Part shown: positions 13,846-20,519 of the stretch, piece after piece
Layout of the letters: the number at the start of each line of letters is the position of its first letter
Position numbering within the stretch: the first letter of the stretch is position 1
NCBI GenBank assembly: GCA_005879675.1
Contig: VBJE01000098.1
Span: 1 to 20,519, forward strand
DNA length: 20,519 nucleotides
Source: Chloroflexota bacterium
GTDB lineage: Bacteria; Chloroflexota; Dormibacteria; Dormibacterales; Dormibacteraceae
Direction of reading: 5' to 3'
The notes under the pieces: model-generated
What the model saw: the letters and a program-made list of their open reading frames with translations, nothing else
What the model was told of the DNA's origin: nothing
The model's database searches: none
Translations under genes and position numbers: made by a program

Positions 13846-14655
13846 CTACGAGTCGATCCCCACGAAAAGGTCCGGCTCGGGCAGCTCCGATCCCGCCTTG
13901 CCCCGCGCCAGCTGGTAGTACTCGGTCCCGAACGCGAGCTCATAGACCTGGTCCTGCATCGTCGAGAACCACGAATTGGGGTCGTTCTGGCTGACGTGCG
14001 CGCGAAACGCGTCGCGCTTGCGCTGGACGTAGTCGTGGACGTCGACCTTCGTCGTCACGAGCTCGTCGGGGGTGCCGGCGATGCGCATGTTGCCCCCCAT
14101 GGCCTGCCGCGCCTCTTCGGGCATCTGCTGCACGAACGCTTCCATCATCGAGCGCGGGAGCGCCGTGTAGTAAAGCTTCTTCACCGGTAGGCTTTCGCGC
14201 TCGAGAATCTCGAGCGCCGCGTTCGTGACGTGGTGCGCCTTGATGTGGTCAGGGTGACCGTAGACGCCGTCCTCGGCGTAGGTCACGACCACCGCCGGCC
14301 GCTCCTCGCGGATGACGACCGCCAGTTTTCCGGCGGCGTCCTCGAGCCTGGCCTGGTGGAAGGAGCGCGGGTCTTTGTTGTCCGCGGTGTCGACCATGCC
14401 CGAATCGCGGTAGCCCAGGAACTCCTGGCGGTCGACGCCGAGGATCTCCGAAGCGTTCTTCAGCTCCTCGCTGCGGATCTCGCCGAGCCGCGGCCGCGAT
14501 TCGGCCTCGTCCATGTTGTAGATCTCGCCCACCTCGCCGCGCGTCGCCGTGACGAGGACGACACGGTGGCCGTGCGCCTTCGCCTTCATCATCGCGCCGC
14601 CGGTCGAGATCGCCTCGTCGTCGGGGTGCGCGTGGACGAGAAGAAGCGTGGCCAT
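13846..14655 (-). CDS. PIG-L/LmbE deacetylase, Mca/MshB-like
   Basis: A zinc hydrolase of 269 aa. The metal site is HAHPDDE (His10 and Asp13) and HPDHIKAH (His137). Other matches to mycobacterial Mca are GEVGEIYNMDEAESRPRL, ASEILGVD, SGMVDT, AHVSQNDPN and the C-terminal EPDLFVGIDS. Mca cleaves mycothiol conjugates and MshB deacetylates GlcNAc-inositol; the tail is closer to Mca. The start is ATG 14655, which shares one base with the stop of the HAD gene (TGATG). The frame stays open further upstream but only as antisense or out-of-frame sequence of the HAD gene. Mycothiol use by this organism is inferred, not shown. Confidence 0.87.
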   Translation of the reverse strand: MATLLLVHAHPDDEAISTGGAMMKAKAHGHRVVLVTATRGEVGEIYNMDEAESRPRLGEIRSEELKNASEILGVDRQEFLGYRDSGMVDTADNKDPRSFHQARLEDAAGKLAVVIREERPAVVVTYAEDGVYGHPDHIKAHHVTNAALEILERESLPVKKLYYTALPRSMMEAFVQQMPEEARQAMGGNMRIAGTPDELVTTKVDVHDYVQRKRDAFRAHVSQNDPNSWFSTMQDQVYELAFGTEYYQLARGKAGSELPEPDLFVGIDS

Positions 14656-15458
14656 CAGGTAAGCAACGCTTCGGCGAGCTCGACGATTCCGCCGTTCCCG
14701 GGACCGGGTATCGTGCGGTCCGCGGCGGCGATCACTTCCGAAGGAGAGCCTTCGACGGCGACCCCGAGTCCGGCCCACACGATCATCGACGCGTCGTTGC
14801 GTCCGTCGCCGACCGCCACGACCTCGGCCTGCGGGATGCCAAGCCGCTCGCTCAGGAACTTCAGCGCCGACGCCTTGTCGCTCTCCACGCTGGTGAACTC
14901 GAGGTAGTCGGCAGTCGACGTGGCGACGTTGAGCCGGCCTGCCCACCGCCGGCGGGCGTCGGGCAGCAGGGCGTCGAGCACCTCCGGGGTGGAGACGATC
15001 ACAAGCTTGGGCGTGGTCGGACCCATCGCCTGGTCGAGGTCGCCGACCACATGGACGTCCATGCTCGCGTGCTCAGCGTAGCGACGCGCCTCCGGCCGGT
15101 CCCGCGCCACGATGAGCAGGTCGTCGCGGTAGGCCTGGACGTGCAGGTCGCGCTCCTGCGCGTAGCGGATGACCTCCATCGCCAGGTCGTGCCGGATCCC
15201 GTGGTCAAGCAGTACGCCCCCATCCAGCGTCCGCACCTGCGCCCCCTGGTAGCAAACGATCGGCCCGTCCAGGCCAAGCCTTGTCGCCCACGGCGCCGCA
15301 CCCGGGAACGGCCGGCCCGTGCACGCGATCACGGTGATGCCCGCCGCCACCAGGCGCTGCACCGCCGCGACGTCGCGCGGGTCGAGGGAGAGCTCGAGCC
15401 CGAGGATCGTGCCATCGAGGTCGAGCGCCAGCAGCTTGTATCGAAGGGTGACCGCTAT
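14655..15458 (-). CDS. HAD-superfamily (Cof-type, IIB) hydrolase, apparent ATA start
   Basis: The ~267-aa protein has the HAD motif I LLALDLDGT (about 9-17), VIACTGRPF (motif II), a type IIB cap, and the C-terminal VAVGDGRNDASMIVWAGLGVAV (motif IV). It is probably a sugar-phosphate or small-phosphate phosphatase; the substrate is unknown. The frame has no ATG, GTG or TTG near the required N-terminus. The preceding dehydrogenase ends in GATAG, and ATA (15458-15456) overlaps its TAG as ATAG, with GAGG 7 nt upstream. CTG further in would also keep the DLDGT motif but has no Shine-Dalgarno. An undetected sequencing error could also explain this. Confidence 0.83.
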   Translation of the reverse strand: MAVTLRYKLLALDLDGTILGLELSLDPRDVAAVQRLVAAGITVIACTGRPFPGAAPWATRLGLDGPIVCYQGAQVRTLDGGVLLDHGIRHDLAMEVIRYAQERDLHVQAYRDDLLIVARDRPEARRYAEHASMDVHVVGDLDQAMGPTTPKLVIVSTPEVLDALLPDARRRWAGRLNVATSTADYLEFTSVESDKASALKFLSERLGIPQAEVVAVGDGRNDASMIVWAGLGVAVEGSPSEVIAAADRTIPGPGNGGIVELAEALLT

Positions 15459-16438
15459 CGCTTGACCTCGGGGTTGACGAGGTTCGGCGGGCGGCCGCCG
15501 CGCACCGCCGTCGCCATGTTCCGCGCCGCCATCGCGGACATCTCGGAGCGCGTCCGCACCGTGGCGCTGGCGATGTGGGGAGCGAGCACCACGTTCGGCA
15601 TCGCGATGAGGTGAGGATGAACCGCCGGCTCGCGCTCGTAGACGTCCAGCCCGGCGCCTGCGATCTTCTTCGCCCTCAGCGCCTCGACCAGCGCCGCCTC
15701 GTCGACCACCGGGCCCCGCGACGTGTTGACCAGGACCGCGTTCCGCTTCATGGCGTTGAACTGCGGGGTGCTGAACAGGTGGTGCGTCTCCTGCGTCAGC
15801 GGCACGTGGATGGAGATGAAGTCCGACTCGGCGATGAGCCGGTTGAGGTCGGCGCGCGTCGCGCCCAGCTGCTCCTCGGCCTCGCGGGGCAGCGGCTGCG
15901 GGTCGTAGTAGAGAACGCGCATGTTGAATCCCTTCGCCCGGTGCGCCACGCCGCGGCCGATCCGCCCCGCGCCGACGATCCCGAGCGTCGCCCCGAAGAC
16001 GTCCTGGCCGAGCATCATGTCGATCGCCCACCCGCGGAATTGCCCCGAACGCGTGAACTGGTCGGCCTCGACTATGCGGCGGGTGGCGGCCATCAAGAGG
16101 GTGAAGGCGAAATCGGCGGTGGAGTCGTCCAGCACGCCGGGAGTGTTGGTGACCATCACCTTGTGCGCGGTCGCGGCCGCGACGTCGATGTTGTCGAAGC
16201 CCACGGCCACGTTGCTCACGCACTTGAGGCCGGGGGTGGAAAGGACCGTTTCGCGGATCGGGTCCATGAGCTGGCTGACGATGCCGACGCAGCCCTCCGC
16301 CGCCTGGCGGATGCTCCCCTCGTCGAGGGGCCCGCCGGCCGGGTAGGGAACAACCTCGGCAGCCTCGCCCAGGATCGCGGGGCCGGGGTCGAGGATCGGG
16401 TGCATCAGCAGCACCCGTGCGCGGCCGCCTGAGCTCAT
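15455..16438 (-). CDS. D-2-hydroxyacid dehydrogenase (glyoxylate/hydroxypyruvate reductase-like)
   Basis: A 327-aa NAD(P)-dependent enzyme that likely reduces glyoxylate or hydroxypyruvate, or acts on a related 2-hydroxyacid. It has the Rossmann motif GAGRIG (156-161), Asp179 at the end of strand 2 in YYDP (which favours NAD), and the catalytic trio Arg241 (NTSRGPVVDE), Glu270 (GLDVYEREP) and His288 (APHIAS). The VGFDNIDV segment (79-86) is typical of the GyaR group. It lacks an ACT domain, which argues against a classical 3-phosphoglycerate dehydrogenase. ATG 16438 overlaps the HD gene's stop as ATGA. The gene end overlaps the HAD start. Confidence 0.9.
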   Translation of the reverse strand: MSSGGRARVLLMHPILDPGPAILGEAAEVVPYPAGGPLDEGSIRQAAEGCVGIVSQLMDPIRETVLSTPGLKCVSNVAVGFDNIDVAAATAHKVMVTNTPGVLDDSTADFAFTLLMAATRRIVEADQFTRSGQFRGWAIDMMLGQDVFGATLGIVGAGRIGRGVAHRAKGFNMRVLYYDPQPLPREAEEQLGATRADLNRLIAESDFISIHVPLTQETHHLFSTPQFNAMKRNAVLVNTSRGPVVDEAALVEALRAKKIAGAGLDVYEREPAVHPHLIAMPNVVLAPHIASATVRTRSEMSAMAARNMATAVRGGRPPNLVNPEVKR

Positions 16439-17001
16439 GGGTTGAGACCGAGCTCCGGCGCGATGGGTTTGAGGGCGTCGCGGACGAACACCACGTGCTC
16501 GTCGAAGGGTACGCCCAGCACCTCGGCGCCCGCGACCAGCTCTTCGCGGTGGACCCCGCGCGCGAAGGCCTTGTCCTTCATCTTCTTGCGCACCGTGCTC
16601 GCCTCGACCGCGCTCAGCGCCCGGTCTGGCTTGACGAGTGCGCAGGCGATGATGAATCCGCACATCTCGTCGACGGCGTAGAGCGCCTTACGGGCGTTGG
16701 TGTCGCGCGGCACGTTCAGGTAGTCGGCGTGCGAGGCGATGTCCTCGAGGATGTCCTCCGGCCACCCTTTCTCGCGCAGCATCTCGATGCCGCGCATCGG
16801 GTGCAGCTCGGCCGTAGGCCCCGACTCGTAGTCCCAGTCGTGGATGAGGCCGAGCACGCCCCAGCGTTCCTCGTCCTCGCCGAACCGCCGTGCGTAGGCG
16901 CGCATCGCGGCCTCGACGCTGCGCATGTGCCGGCGGAGCTGGTCCGACTTGGTCATGGAGGTGACCAGGTCCCACGTCTCTTCGCGTGTCGGTGTGCTCA
17001 G
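16435..17001 (-). CDS. HD-domain phosphohydrolase, CTG start
   Basis: A 188-aa HD-domain protein. It shows RRHMRSVEAAMRAYARRFGEDEERWGVLGLIHDWDYE with the His-Asp pair, HPMRGIEML, HADYLN and a C-terminal helical part. The family is common next to housekeeping genes but its substrate is unknown. The first in-frame ATG is at 16956, but homologues I recall carry about 15 more residues (a REE-x2-x-LV-x2 helix before TKSDQLRRH). Upstream reading gives STPTREETWDLVTSMTK starting at CTG 17001, which overlaps the hisC stop as CTGA and has AAGGAG 8 nt upstream. I therefore choose CTG. The 173-aa form from ATG 16956 is the alternative. Confidence 0.85.
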   Translation of the reverse strand: MSTPTREETWDLVTSMTKSDQLRRHMRSVEAAMRAYARRFGEDEERWGVLGLIHDWDYESGPTAELHPMRGIEMLREKGWPEDILEDIASHADYLNVPRDTNARKALYAVDEMCGFIIACALVKPDRALSAVEASTVRKKMKDKAFARGVHREELVAGAEVLGVPFDEHVVFVRDALKPIAPELGLNP

Positions 17002-18047
17002 CCCAGGATCTCCTTGAGTCCGGCGAGCAGCTTCTCGTGCTGCTCGCGCGTGCCGACGGTGATGCGGATCCAGCCCGCGATCGGCTCACGATCGTAATGG
17101 CGCACCAGGACCTGGCGCTCGCGCAGGGCCGCGACGACCTGCGCGGCGGGCATCGGAGGCCGGGCGAAGACGAAATTCGTGGCCGAGTCGACGACCTCGA
17201 ATCGCAGCCCGCGGAGCGACCGCGCGAGCTCGCCGCGGTTCCTTACGACCTCCTCGACCAGTCCCCGGTGATGCGCCTCGTCCTCGATCGCGGCCACCGC
17301 GGCGACGATCGCGAGCCGGTCGACGCTGTACGAGTCCTTGACCGAGTCCAGCGCCTCGATCAGCTCGCGACTGCCGAGGGCGAAGCCGATGCGCATGCCG
17401 GCCAGGCCATACGACTTCGAGAACGTCCGCAGCAGCAGCACGTTGCCGCGCGAAGCGAGCAGGTCCAGGGCCGATCGAGGCGCGAAGTCGACATACGCCT
17501 CGTCGATCGCGACCACCCCGGACGAGGCGGCGACGGCGGCCTCGACGTGGTGGGCGTCGAACAGCGCACCGGTAGGCGAGTTCGGGTTGACGATGAACTT
17601 GAGCGGCGAAGGATCTGGGCCGAGGCTCGGCGGGAGCTCAGCGAAGTCCTCCGTGGGATGCCGCGACGCCTCCGCTTCGTGGATCCGGCACAGCGGCTCG
17701 AACAGCGGATAGGTCGGGGTCGGAAACGCGACCGTGTCGCCGGCGCCCGCGAAGGCGCGGAAGCACAGCTCGATCAGCTCGTCGCCCCCGTTGCCCACCG
17801 TCACCTGCGAGGGCTCGAGGCCGAAGCGGCGCGCGATCGCCTCTCGCGCCGGGGCCGCGGTCGGGCTGGGGTAGAGGCGCAGGGAGTCGTCGGCCGCGGC
17901 CTTGATCGCCTCGAGCACCCGCGTCGAGGGCGGCAGCGGGGACTCGTTCGTGTTGAGCTTCACCCAGCCGGCCCCGTCGGGCGGCTGCTCGCCGGGGACG
18001 TACGGATGGAAGCCCTGGAGGGCTTTCCTCACGACGCCTTTCGGCAT
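16998..18047 (-). CDS. hisC: Histidinol-phosphate aminotransferase-like PLP enzyme
   Basis: A fold-type I aminotransferase of 349 aa. Motifs are PYVPGEQP (15-22), KLNTNESPLPP (30-40), RLYPSP, TVGNGGDELIEL, NPNSPTG (154-160), VVAIDEAYVDF with Asp182 and Tyr185, the PLP lysine Lys211 in TFSKSYGLAGMRIG, and WIRITVG with the substrate-binding Arg. These are the HisC set, so it likely converts imidazole-acetol phosphate to histidinol phosphate. It could also serve aromatic amino acids. The start may be ATG 18047 (19-nt overlap with holB) or GTG 18032, which overlaps the holB stop as GTGA in keeping with its neighbours. No other his genes are in the window. Confidence 0.9.
   Translation of the reverse strand: MPKGVVRKALQGFHPYVPGEQPPDGAGWVKLNTNESPLPPSTRVLEAIKAAADDSLRLYPSPTAAPAREAIARRFGLEPSQVTVGNGGDELIELCFRAFAGAGDTVAFPTPTYPLFEPLCRIHEAEASRHPTEDFAELPPSLGPDPSPLKFIVNPNSPTGALFDAHHVEAAVAASSGVVAIDEAYVDFAPRSALDLLASRGNVLLLRTFSKSYGLAGMRIGFALGSRELIEALDSVKDSYSVDRLAIVAAVAAIEDEAHHRGLVEEVVRNRGELARSLRGLRFEVVDSATNFVFARPPMPAAQVVAALRERQVLVRHYDREPIAGWIRITVGTREQHEKLLAGLKEILG
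17010..17015 (-). promoter_or_regulatory. Shine-Dalgarno AAGGAG deciding the CTG start of the HD gene
   Basis: AAGGAG within the last codons of hisC is followed by 8 nt and then CTG (17001-16999), which overlaps the hisC TGA. The later ATG at 16956 has no comparable ribosome-binding site. Confidence 0.7.
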
Positions 18048-18979
18048 TCGAGGAGAAAGGTTTCGAGCGCGAGGCGGGGGCTGACGTTCTGCTCCAGGTA
18101 GCCGAGCGTGTCGTACGACAGCTCCAGCAGCCGGGCCCACCGTCCCTGCTCGCGGCCGCGGCTGGCAAGCATCCGGCGGCGAAGCTCGATCTGCCAGCTC
18201 GCGATCGCGAACAAGGCTGGGTCTTCCTCGTCGCCCTCGCTGCGCCTCCAGCCCATCTGCTCCGAGTCGAGCTGCGCCGCGACGTGAAGGGGCACGTCGG
18301 CCGGCGCGCCAAAGATCTCCTCGAGGCGTCGCGTCCACGCGTGATGGAGCTCGATCACGCGCTCGTCGCCCGCCCGCCGCATCGCCCAACCGGGCCGGCC
18401 GCTGGACAGCTCGGCCAGAAGCCGGGCGCGCTTCGCCTCCACGCCGTGGGAGGCGAGCAGCCGCTCGATCTCAGCCGCCGGCACGGGGTGAAAGAACACA
18501 CGCTGGCAACGCGACACGACGGTCGGCAGGACCACGAAGGGGTTGAGGCTCGGCGTCGTCAGGACGATGACTCGGTGCGGGTGCGGCTCTTCAAGTGTCT
18601 TCAAGAGCGAGCCCTGCGACTGGTCCTGCAGCCGCCCCACGTTTACGACCGTCGCGACGCGGCACTTCCCGACGGCCGGCTTGAGATTGAGGAACTGCTG
18701 CAGGGTGAGCTCGTGGAACTCAGGCGGCTTGTCAGGGAGAAGCCTGATCTCGCTGATCGGGATGAGCTTGATCCGGTCGTCTTCCCAATAGTCGGGGTGT
18801 CGCCGCAGCGGCGCCTCGGGCAGCAGCGCCGACGCGAGCGCTCGCGCCACGGTCGATTTACCCAGGCCCTTCTCGCCGACGAACAGGTAAGCGTGGGCGA
18901 GGCGATCGGTCTTGAGCTGCGAGCGCAGCTGCTCCAGTGCCTGTGCATGGCCGACGACGCCCTCGAATGGATCTGTCAA
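18029..18979 (-). CDS. holB: DNA polymerase III subunit delta' (clamp loader)
   Basis: A 316-aa AAA+ protein. It has DPFEGVVGHAQALEQLRSQL at the start, Walker A GEKGLGKS (35-42), LLKTLEEPHPHRVIVLTT, and the SRC motif (156-158). The Walker B region reads VVNVGRLQD and lacks the usual acidic pair, as expected for a non-hydrolysing delta' subunit. The four-cysteine zinc module seen in many homologues between Walker A and B is missing. It loads the sliding clamp together with tau/gamma and delta. The start is TTG 18979, overlapping the pgsA stop as TTGA; the upstream extension of the frame has no conserved features. Confidence 0.88.
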   Translation of the reverse strand: MTDPFEGVVGHAQALEQLRSQLKTDRLAHAYLFVGEKGLGKSTVARALASALLPEAPLRRHPDYWEDDRIKLIPISEIRLLPDKPPEFHELTLQQFLNLKPAVGKCRVATVVNVGRLQDQSQGSLLKTLEEPHPHRVIVLTTPSLNPFVVLPTVVSRCQRVFFHPVPAAEIERLLASHGVEAKRARLLAELSSGRPGWAMRRAGDERVIELHHAWTRRLEEIFGAPADVPLHVAAQLDSEQMGWRRSEGDEEDPALFAIASWQIELRRRMLASRGREQGRWARLLELSYDTLGYLEQNVSPRLALETFLLECRKAS

Positions 18980-19632
18980 GGCACCTGGTTTGGAGCCGGC
19001 CGTCCCGCCTTGGCGTTCTCCCGCTCGCGCTCGAGGCGCTGCGCGCGGCCCTGGAGCCACACCTCGCGGATGCGCTGCAGGGCCGTGACGTTGGTGATGA
19101 TGGCGAGGAGAAAAACGACCCCGTAAAGGACGTAGCCGCCGAACAGCAGGCCGATCACGGTCACGACCACGCGCTCGGGGCGCTGGAACAGGCCCGACCG
19201 ACAGGCAAAGCCCAGGCTCTGGGCTCGCGCGCGGACATAGCTCACGAGGAACGACCCGGCGAGCGCGGTGAGCGTGGCGAGGACCAGCCACTCCTGGAGC
19301 GGGGGCTCAAAGGTGACGAAGTACGCGGCGAGGCCGATGTACACCGCGCCTTCGGAGTAGCGGTCGAGCGTGGAGTCCAGGAATGCGCCGTATGGATAGG
19401 CCGCCTTCGTCGAGCGCGCGAGCGCGCCGTCCAGGATGTCGCATGTGCCGGCGAACACCAGGACGACGCCCGCCCATCGCAGCTGCCCGAAAGCGACCAG
19501 CACAGCGGCGAAGAAGGTCAGGGCGACGCCCACGACCGTGACCTGGTTGGGCGTCAGGGGCGAGCGGCCGAGCGCCGAGATCAGCGCCTCGGCGTGGCGC
19601 CGCACCCACGCCTCAAACCGCGTGGTGAACAC
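18976..19632 (-). CDS. pgsA: CDP-alcohol phosphatidyltransferase, phosphatidylinositol(-phosphate) synthase-like
   Basis: A 218-aa integral membrane enzyme. The CAPT signature is complete: Asp65-x2-Asp68-Gly69-x2-Ala72-Arg73-x8-Gly82-x3-Asp86-x3-Asp90. The SYVRARAQSLGF and QRPERVVVTVIG segments resemble mycobacterial PgsA1, which joins inositol phosphate to CDP-diacylglycerol. It lies directly after a PimA-like gene, which supports a phosphatidylinositol product. The start is GTG 19632, with an excellent Shine-Dalgarno (GGAGGT at 19643-19638, spacing 5). It overlaps the upstream gene by 20 nt. A phosphatidylglycerophosphate synthase is less likely but not excluded. Confidence 0.87.
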   Translation of the reverse strand: MFTTRFEAWVRRHAEALISALGRSPLTPNQVTVVGVALTFFAAVLVAFGQLRWAGVVLVFAGTCDILDGALARSTKAAYPYGAFLDSTLDRYSEGAVYIGLAAYFVTFEPPLQEWLVLATLTALAGSFLVSYVRARAQSLGFACRSGLFQRPERVVVTVIGLLFGGYVLYGVVFLLAIITNVTALQRIREVWLQGRAQRLERERENAKAGRPAPNQVP

Positions 19633-20519
19633 CTGTCACCTCCATTTCCATCGCGGGCTGGGCTGCGAGCGCCTTGCGCGCCTCGTGGTAGACGTCGACC
19701 ACCTCGGACGCGACGCGTTCCCAGGAGTAGCGCCGAGCCTTCTGCACCCCGTAGTCGGCGAGACGGCGCCGGAGCTCTGCGTCCCGGCCGAGGATGACTA
19801 GCGAGGCGGCGAGCTCGCGCCAGTTCTTCGGCGGCACCGTGACGCTGTCGCGGCCTGGCTCGAGCACTGACATGTAGCCGGGCACCTCGGTCGCGACGAC
19901 GGGCACCCCCGACGCCAGCGCTTCGAGAAGCACGATGCCGAAGCTCTCGGCTCCCGTTGCCGGAGCGCAGAAGATGTCGGCGCTGTTGTAATACCGCGGC
20001 TTGACGCTGTCGGGGACGAAGCCCGCGAGGATCACGTTCGGCAGCCGGTGCCTGGTGACGTACGACTCGACCCGCCCGCGGAGCGGTCCGTCGCCGACGA
20101 TGATCAGGCGCGCATGTGGCAGTCGCGAGTTCATCGCCCGGTACGCCCGCAACAGGTCGCCCAGTCCTTTGCGTTTCTCGAGCCTGCCGACGAAAAGGAT
20201 GTTGAGGCAGTCGTCGCGAAGGTGGCGGATGGGCGGCAGTCCAGGCTTGTACACATTGACGTCGATCCCGTTCGGGATGACGCGCATCGGGTGGCCGGGA
20301 AAGTAGCGAGTCACGAAGGCGCGCGCGGGCTCGCTGACGGCGATCGCGCGGTGAAGGTGCTGAAGGTAAGGCTTCAGCAGCGGACGGCCGTAGTAGTAGC
20401 CGATGTTGGAAGGCGCGAATGCATGGAACGTGCCGACGTTTGCGGTCGTCGACATGCGCAGCATGGTCATCGGCAGGGCAGGCATCAAAGGCTCGTGGAA
20501 ATGGAGAACGTCGAAGCGT
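19613..20519 (-). CDS. GT4 glycosyltransferase, PimA-like (partial, N-terminus outside the window)
   Basis: The C-terminal ~300 residues of a GT-B glycosyltransferase run in from the right edge. Visible are VLHFHEPLMPALP, an acceptor-side GTFHAFAPS, AIAVSEPARAFV, VIPNGIDV, ILFVGRLEKRKGLGDLL, IVGDGPLRG, and the nucleotide-sugar E-x7-E motif in ESFGIVLLEAL. This arrangement resembles PimA, which puts the first mannose on phosphatidylinositol using GDP-mannose. The downstream pgsA supports that reading. The open frame continues past the window edge, so the TTG/ATG near 20488 is not the real start. The exact sugar and acceptor are inferred. Confidence 0.85.
   Translation of the reverse strand, partial: RFDVLHFHEPLMPALPMTMLRMSTTANVGTFHAFAPSNIGYYYGRPLLKPYLQHLHRAIAVSEPARAFVTRYFPGHPMRVIPNGIDVNVYKPGLPPIRHLRDDCLNILFVGRLEKRKGLGDLLRAYRAMNSRLPHARLIIVGDGPLRGRVESYVTRHRLPNVILAGFVPDSVKPRYYNSADIFCAPATGAESFGIVLLEALASGVPVVATEVPGYMSVLEPGRDSVTVPPKNWRELAASLVILGRDAELRRRLADYGVQKARRYSWERVASEVVDVYHEARKALAAQPAMEMEVTGVHHAV

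Noticed and set aside
15575..16432. Plus-strand open frame of 285 codons opposite the hydroxyacid dehydrogenase
   Set aside because: Antisense shadow of a clear Rossmann enzyme with its catalytic residues.
16986..18101. Plus-strand open frame of 371 codons opposite hisC
   Set aside because: hisC on the other strand has every aminotransferase motif. The plus frame is Arg/Asp/Gly-rich with no recognisable feature.

Overview
The window is GC-rich bacterial chromosome, almost wholly coding, with no tRNA, rRNA, CRISPR array, insertion sequence or phage gene that I can see. The content is actinobacterial-like: coenzyme F420 synthesis (cofC, cofE, cofD) with an F420-dependent glucose-6-phosphate dehydrogenase homologue, a phosphatidylinositol-type CDP-alcohol phosphotransferase beside a PimA-like mannosyltransferase, an Mca/MshB-type deacetylase, and many leaderless-looking promoters. 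I infer an actinobacterium or a member of the Chloroflexota/Dormibacterota group from soil or a similar habitat. The sequence alone does not settle which.

Layout: five leftward (minus) transcription units are separated by four single plus-strand genes. (A) yqeY, nth and the start of a SPL/Rv2578c-like radical SAM gene run off the left edge. A plus-strand two-TM proline-rich protein follows (1441-2253). (B) A small two-TM protein, fgd, cofC, cofE and cofD (5664 to 2246) form a tight operon in which every junction overlaps. birA is on the plus strand (5688-6299). (C) A CHASE2 adenylate cyclase and a sirtuin (8977 to 6286). An MFS transporter is on the plus strand (8999-10231). (D) A GAF-GGDEF diguanylate cyclase, a 146-bp spacer with twin palindromes, and a NUDIX hydrolase (11935 to 10095). 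A MaoC-like protein with a basic tail is on the plus strand (12117-12908). (E) pimA, pgsA, holB, hisC, an HD-domain gene, a 2-hydroxyacid dehydrogenase, a HAD phosphatase, an Mca-like deacetylase and ispH (right edge to 12913).

Unit B makes F420 (CofC makes the activated lactate/PEP precursor, CofD joins it to Fo, CofE adds glutamates) and encodes the enzyme likely to reduce it. Unit E mixes inositol-lipid synthesis (PI synthase, PimA) and possible mycothiol chemistry (Mca) with housekeeping genes.

The most unusual signals concern gene starts. Many junctions are 4-nt overlaps (GTGA, ATGA, TTGA). At cofE/cofD and hisC/HD the overlap is CTGA, so the downstream gene can only begin at CTG, each with a strong Shine-Dalgarno at ideal spacing. 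A HAD gene appears to start at ATA in an ATAG overlap. The MaoC gene has only CTG available, just after a TATACT box. Several plus- and minus-strand starts lie 7-9 nt after a TANNNT box, suggesting leaderless mRNAs, and two divergent pairs share one symmetric TANNNTA box. The first ten codons of ispH are duplicated out of frame just upstream of it. Two perfect palindromes lie exactly 42 bp apart upstream of the NUDIX gene. The longest stretch without a gene is 181 bp (11936-12116).
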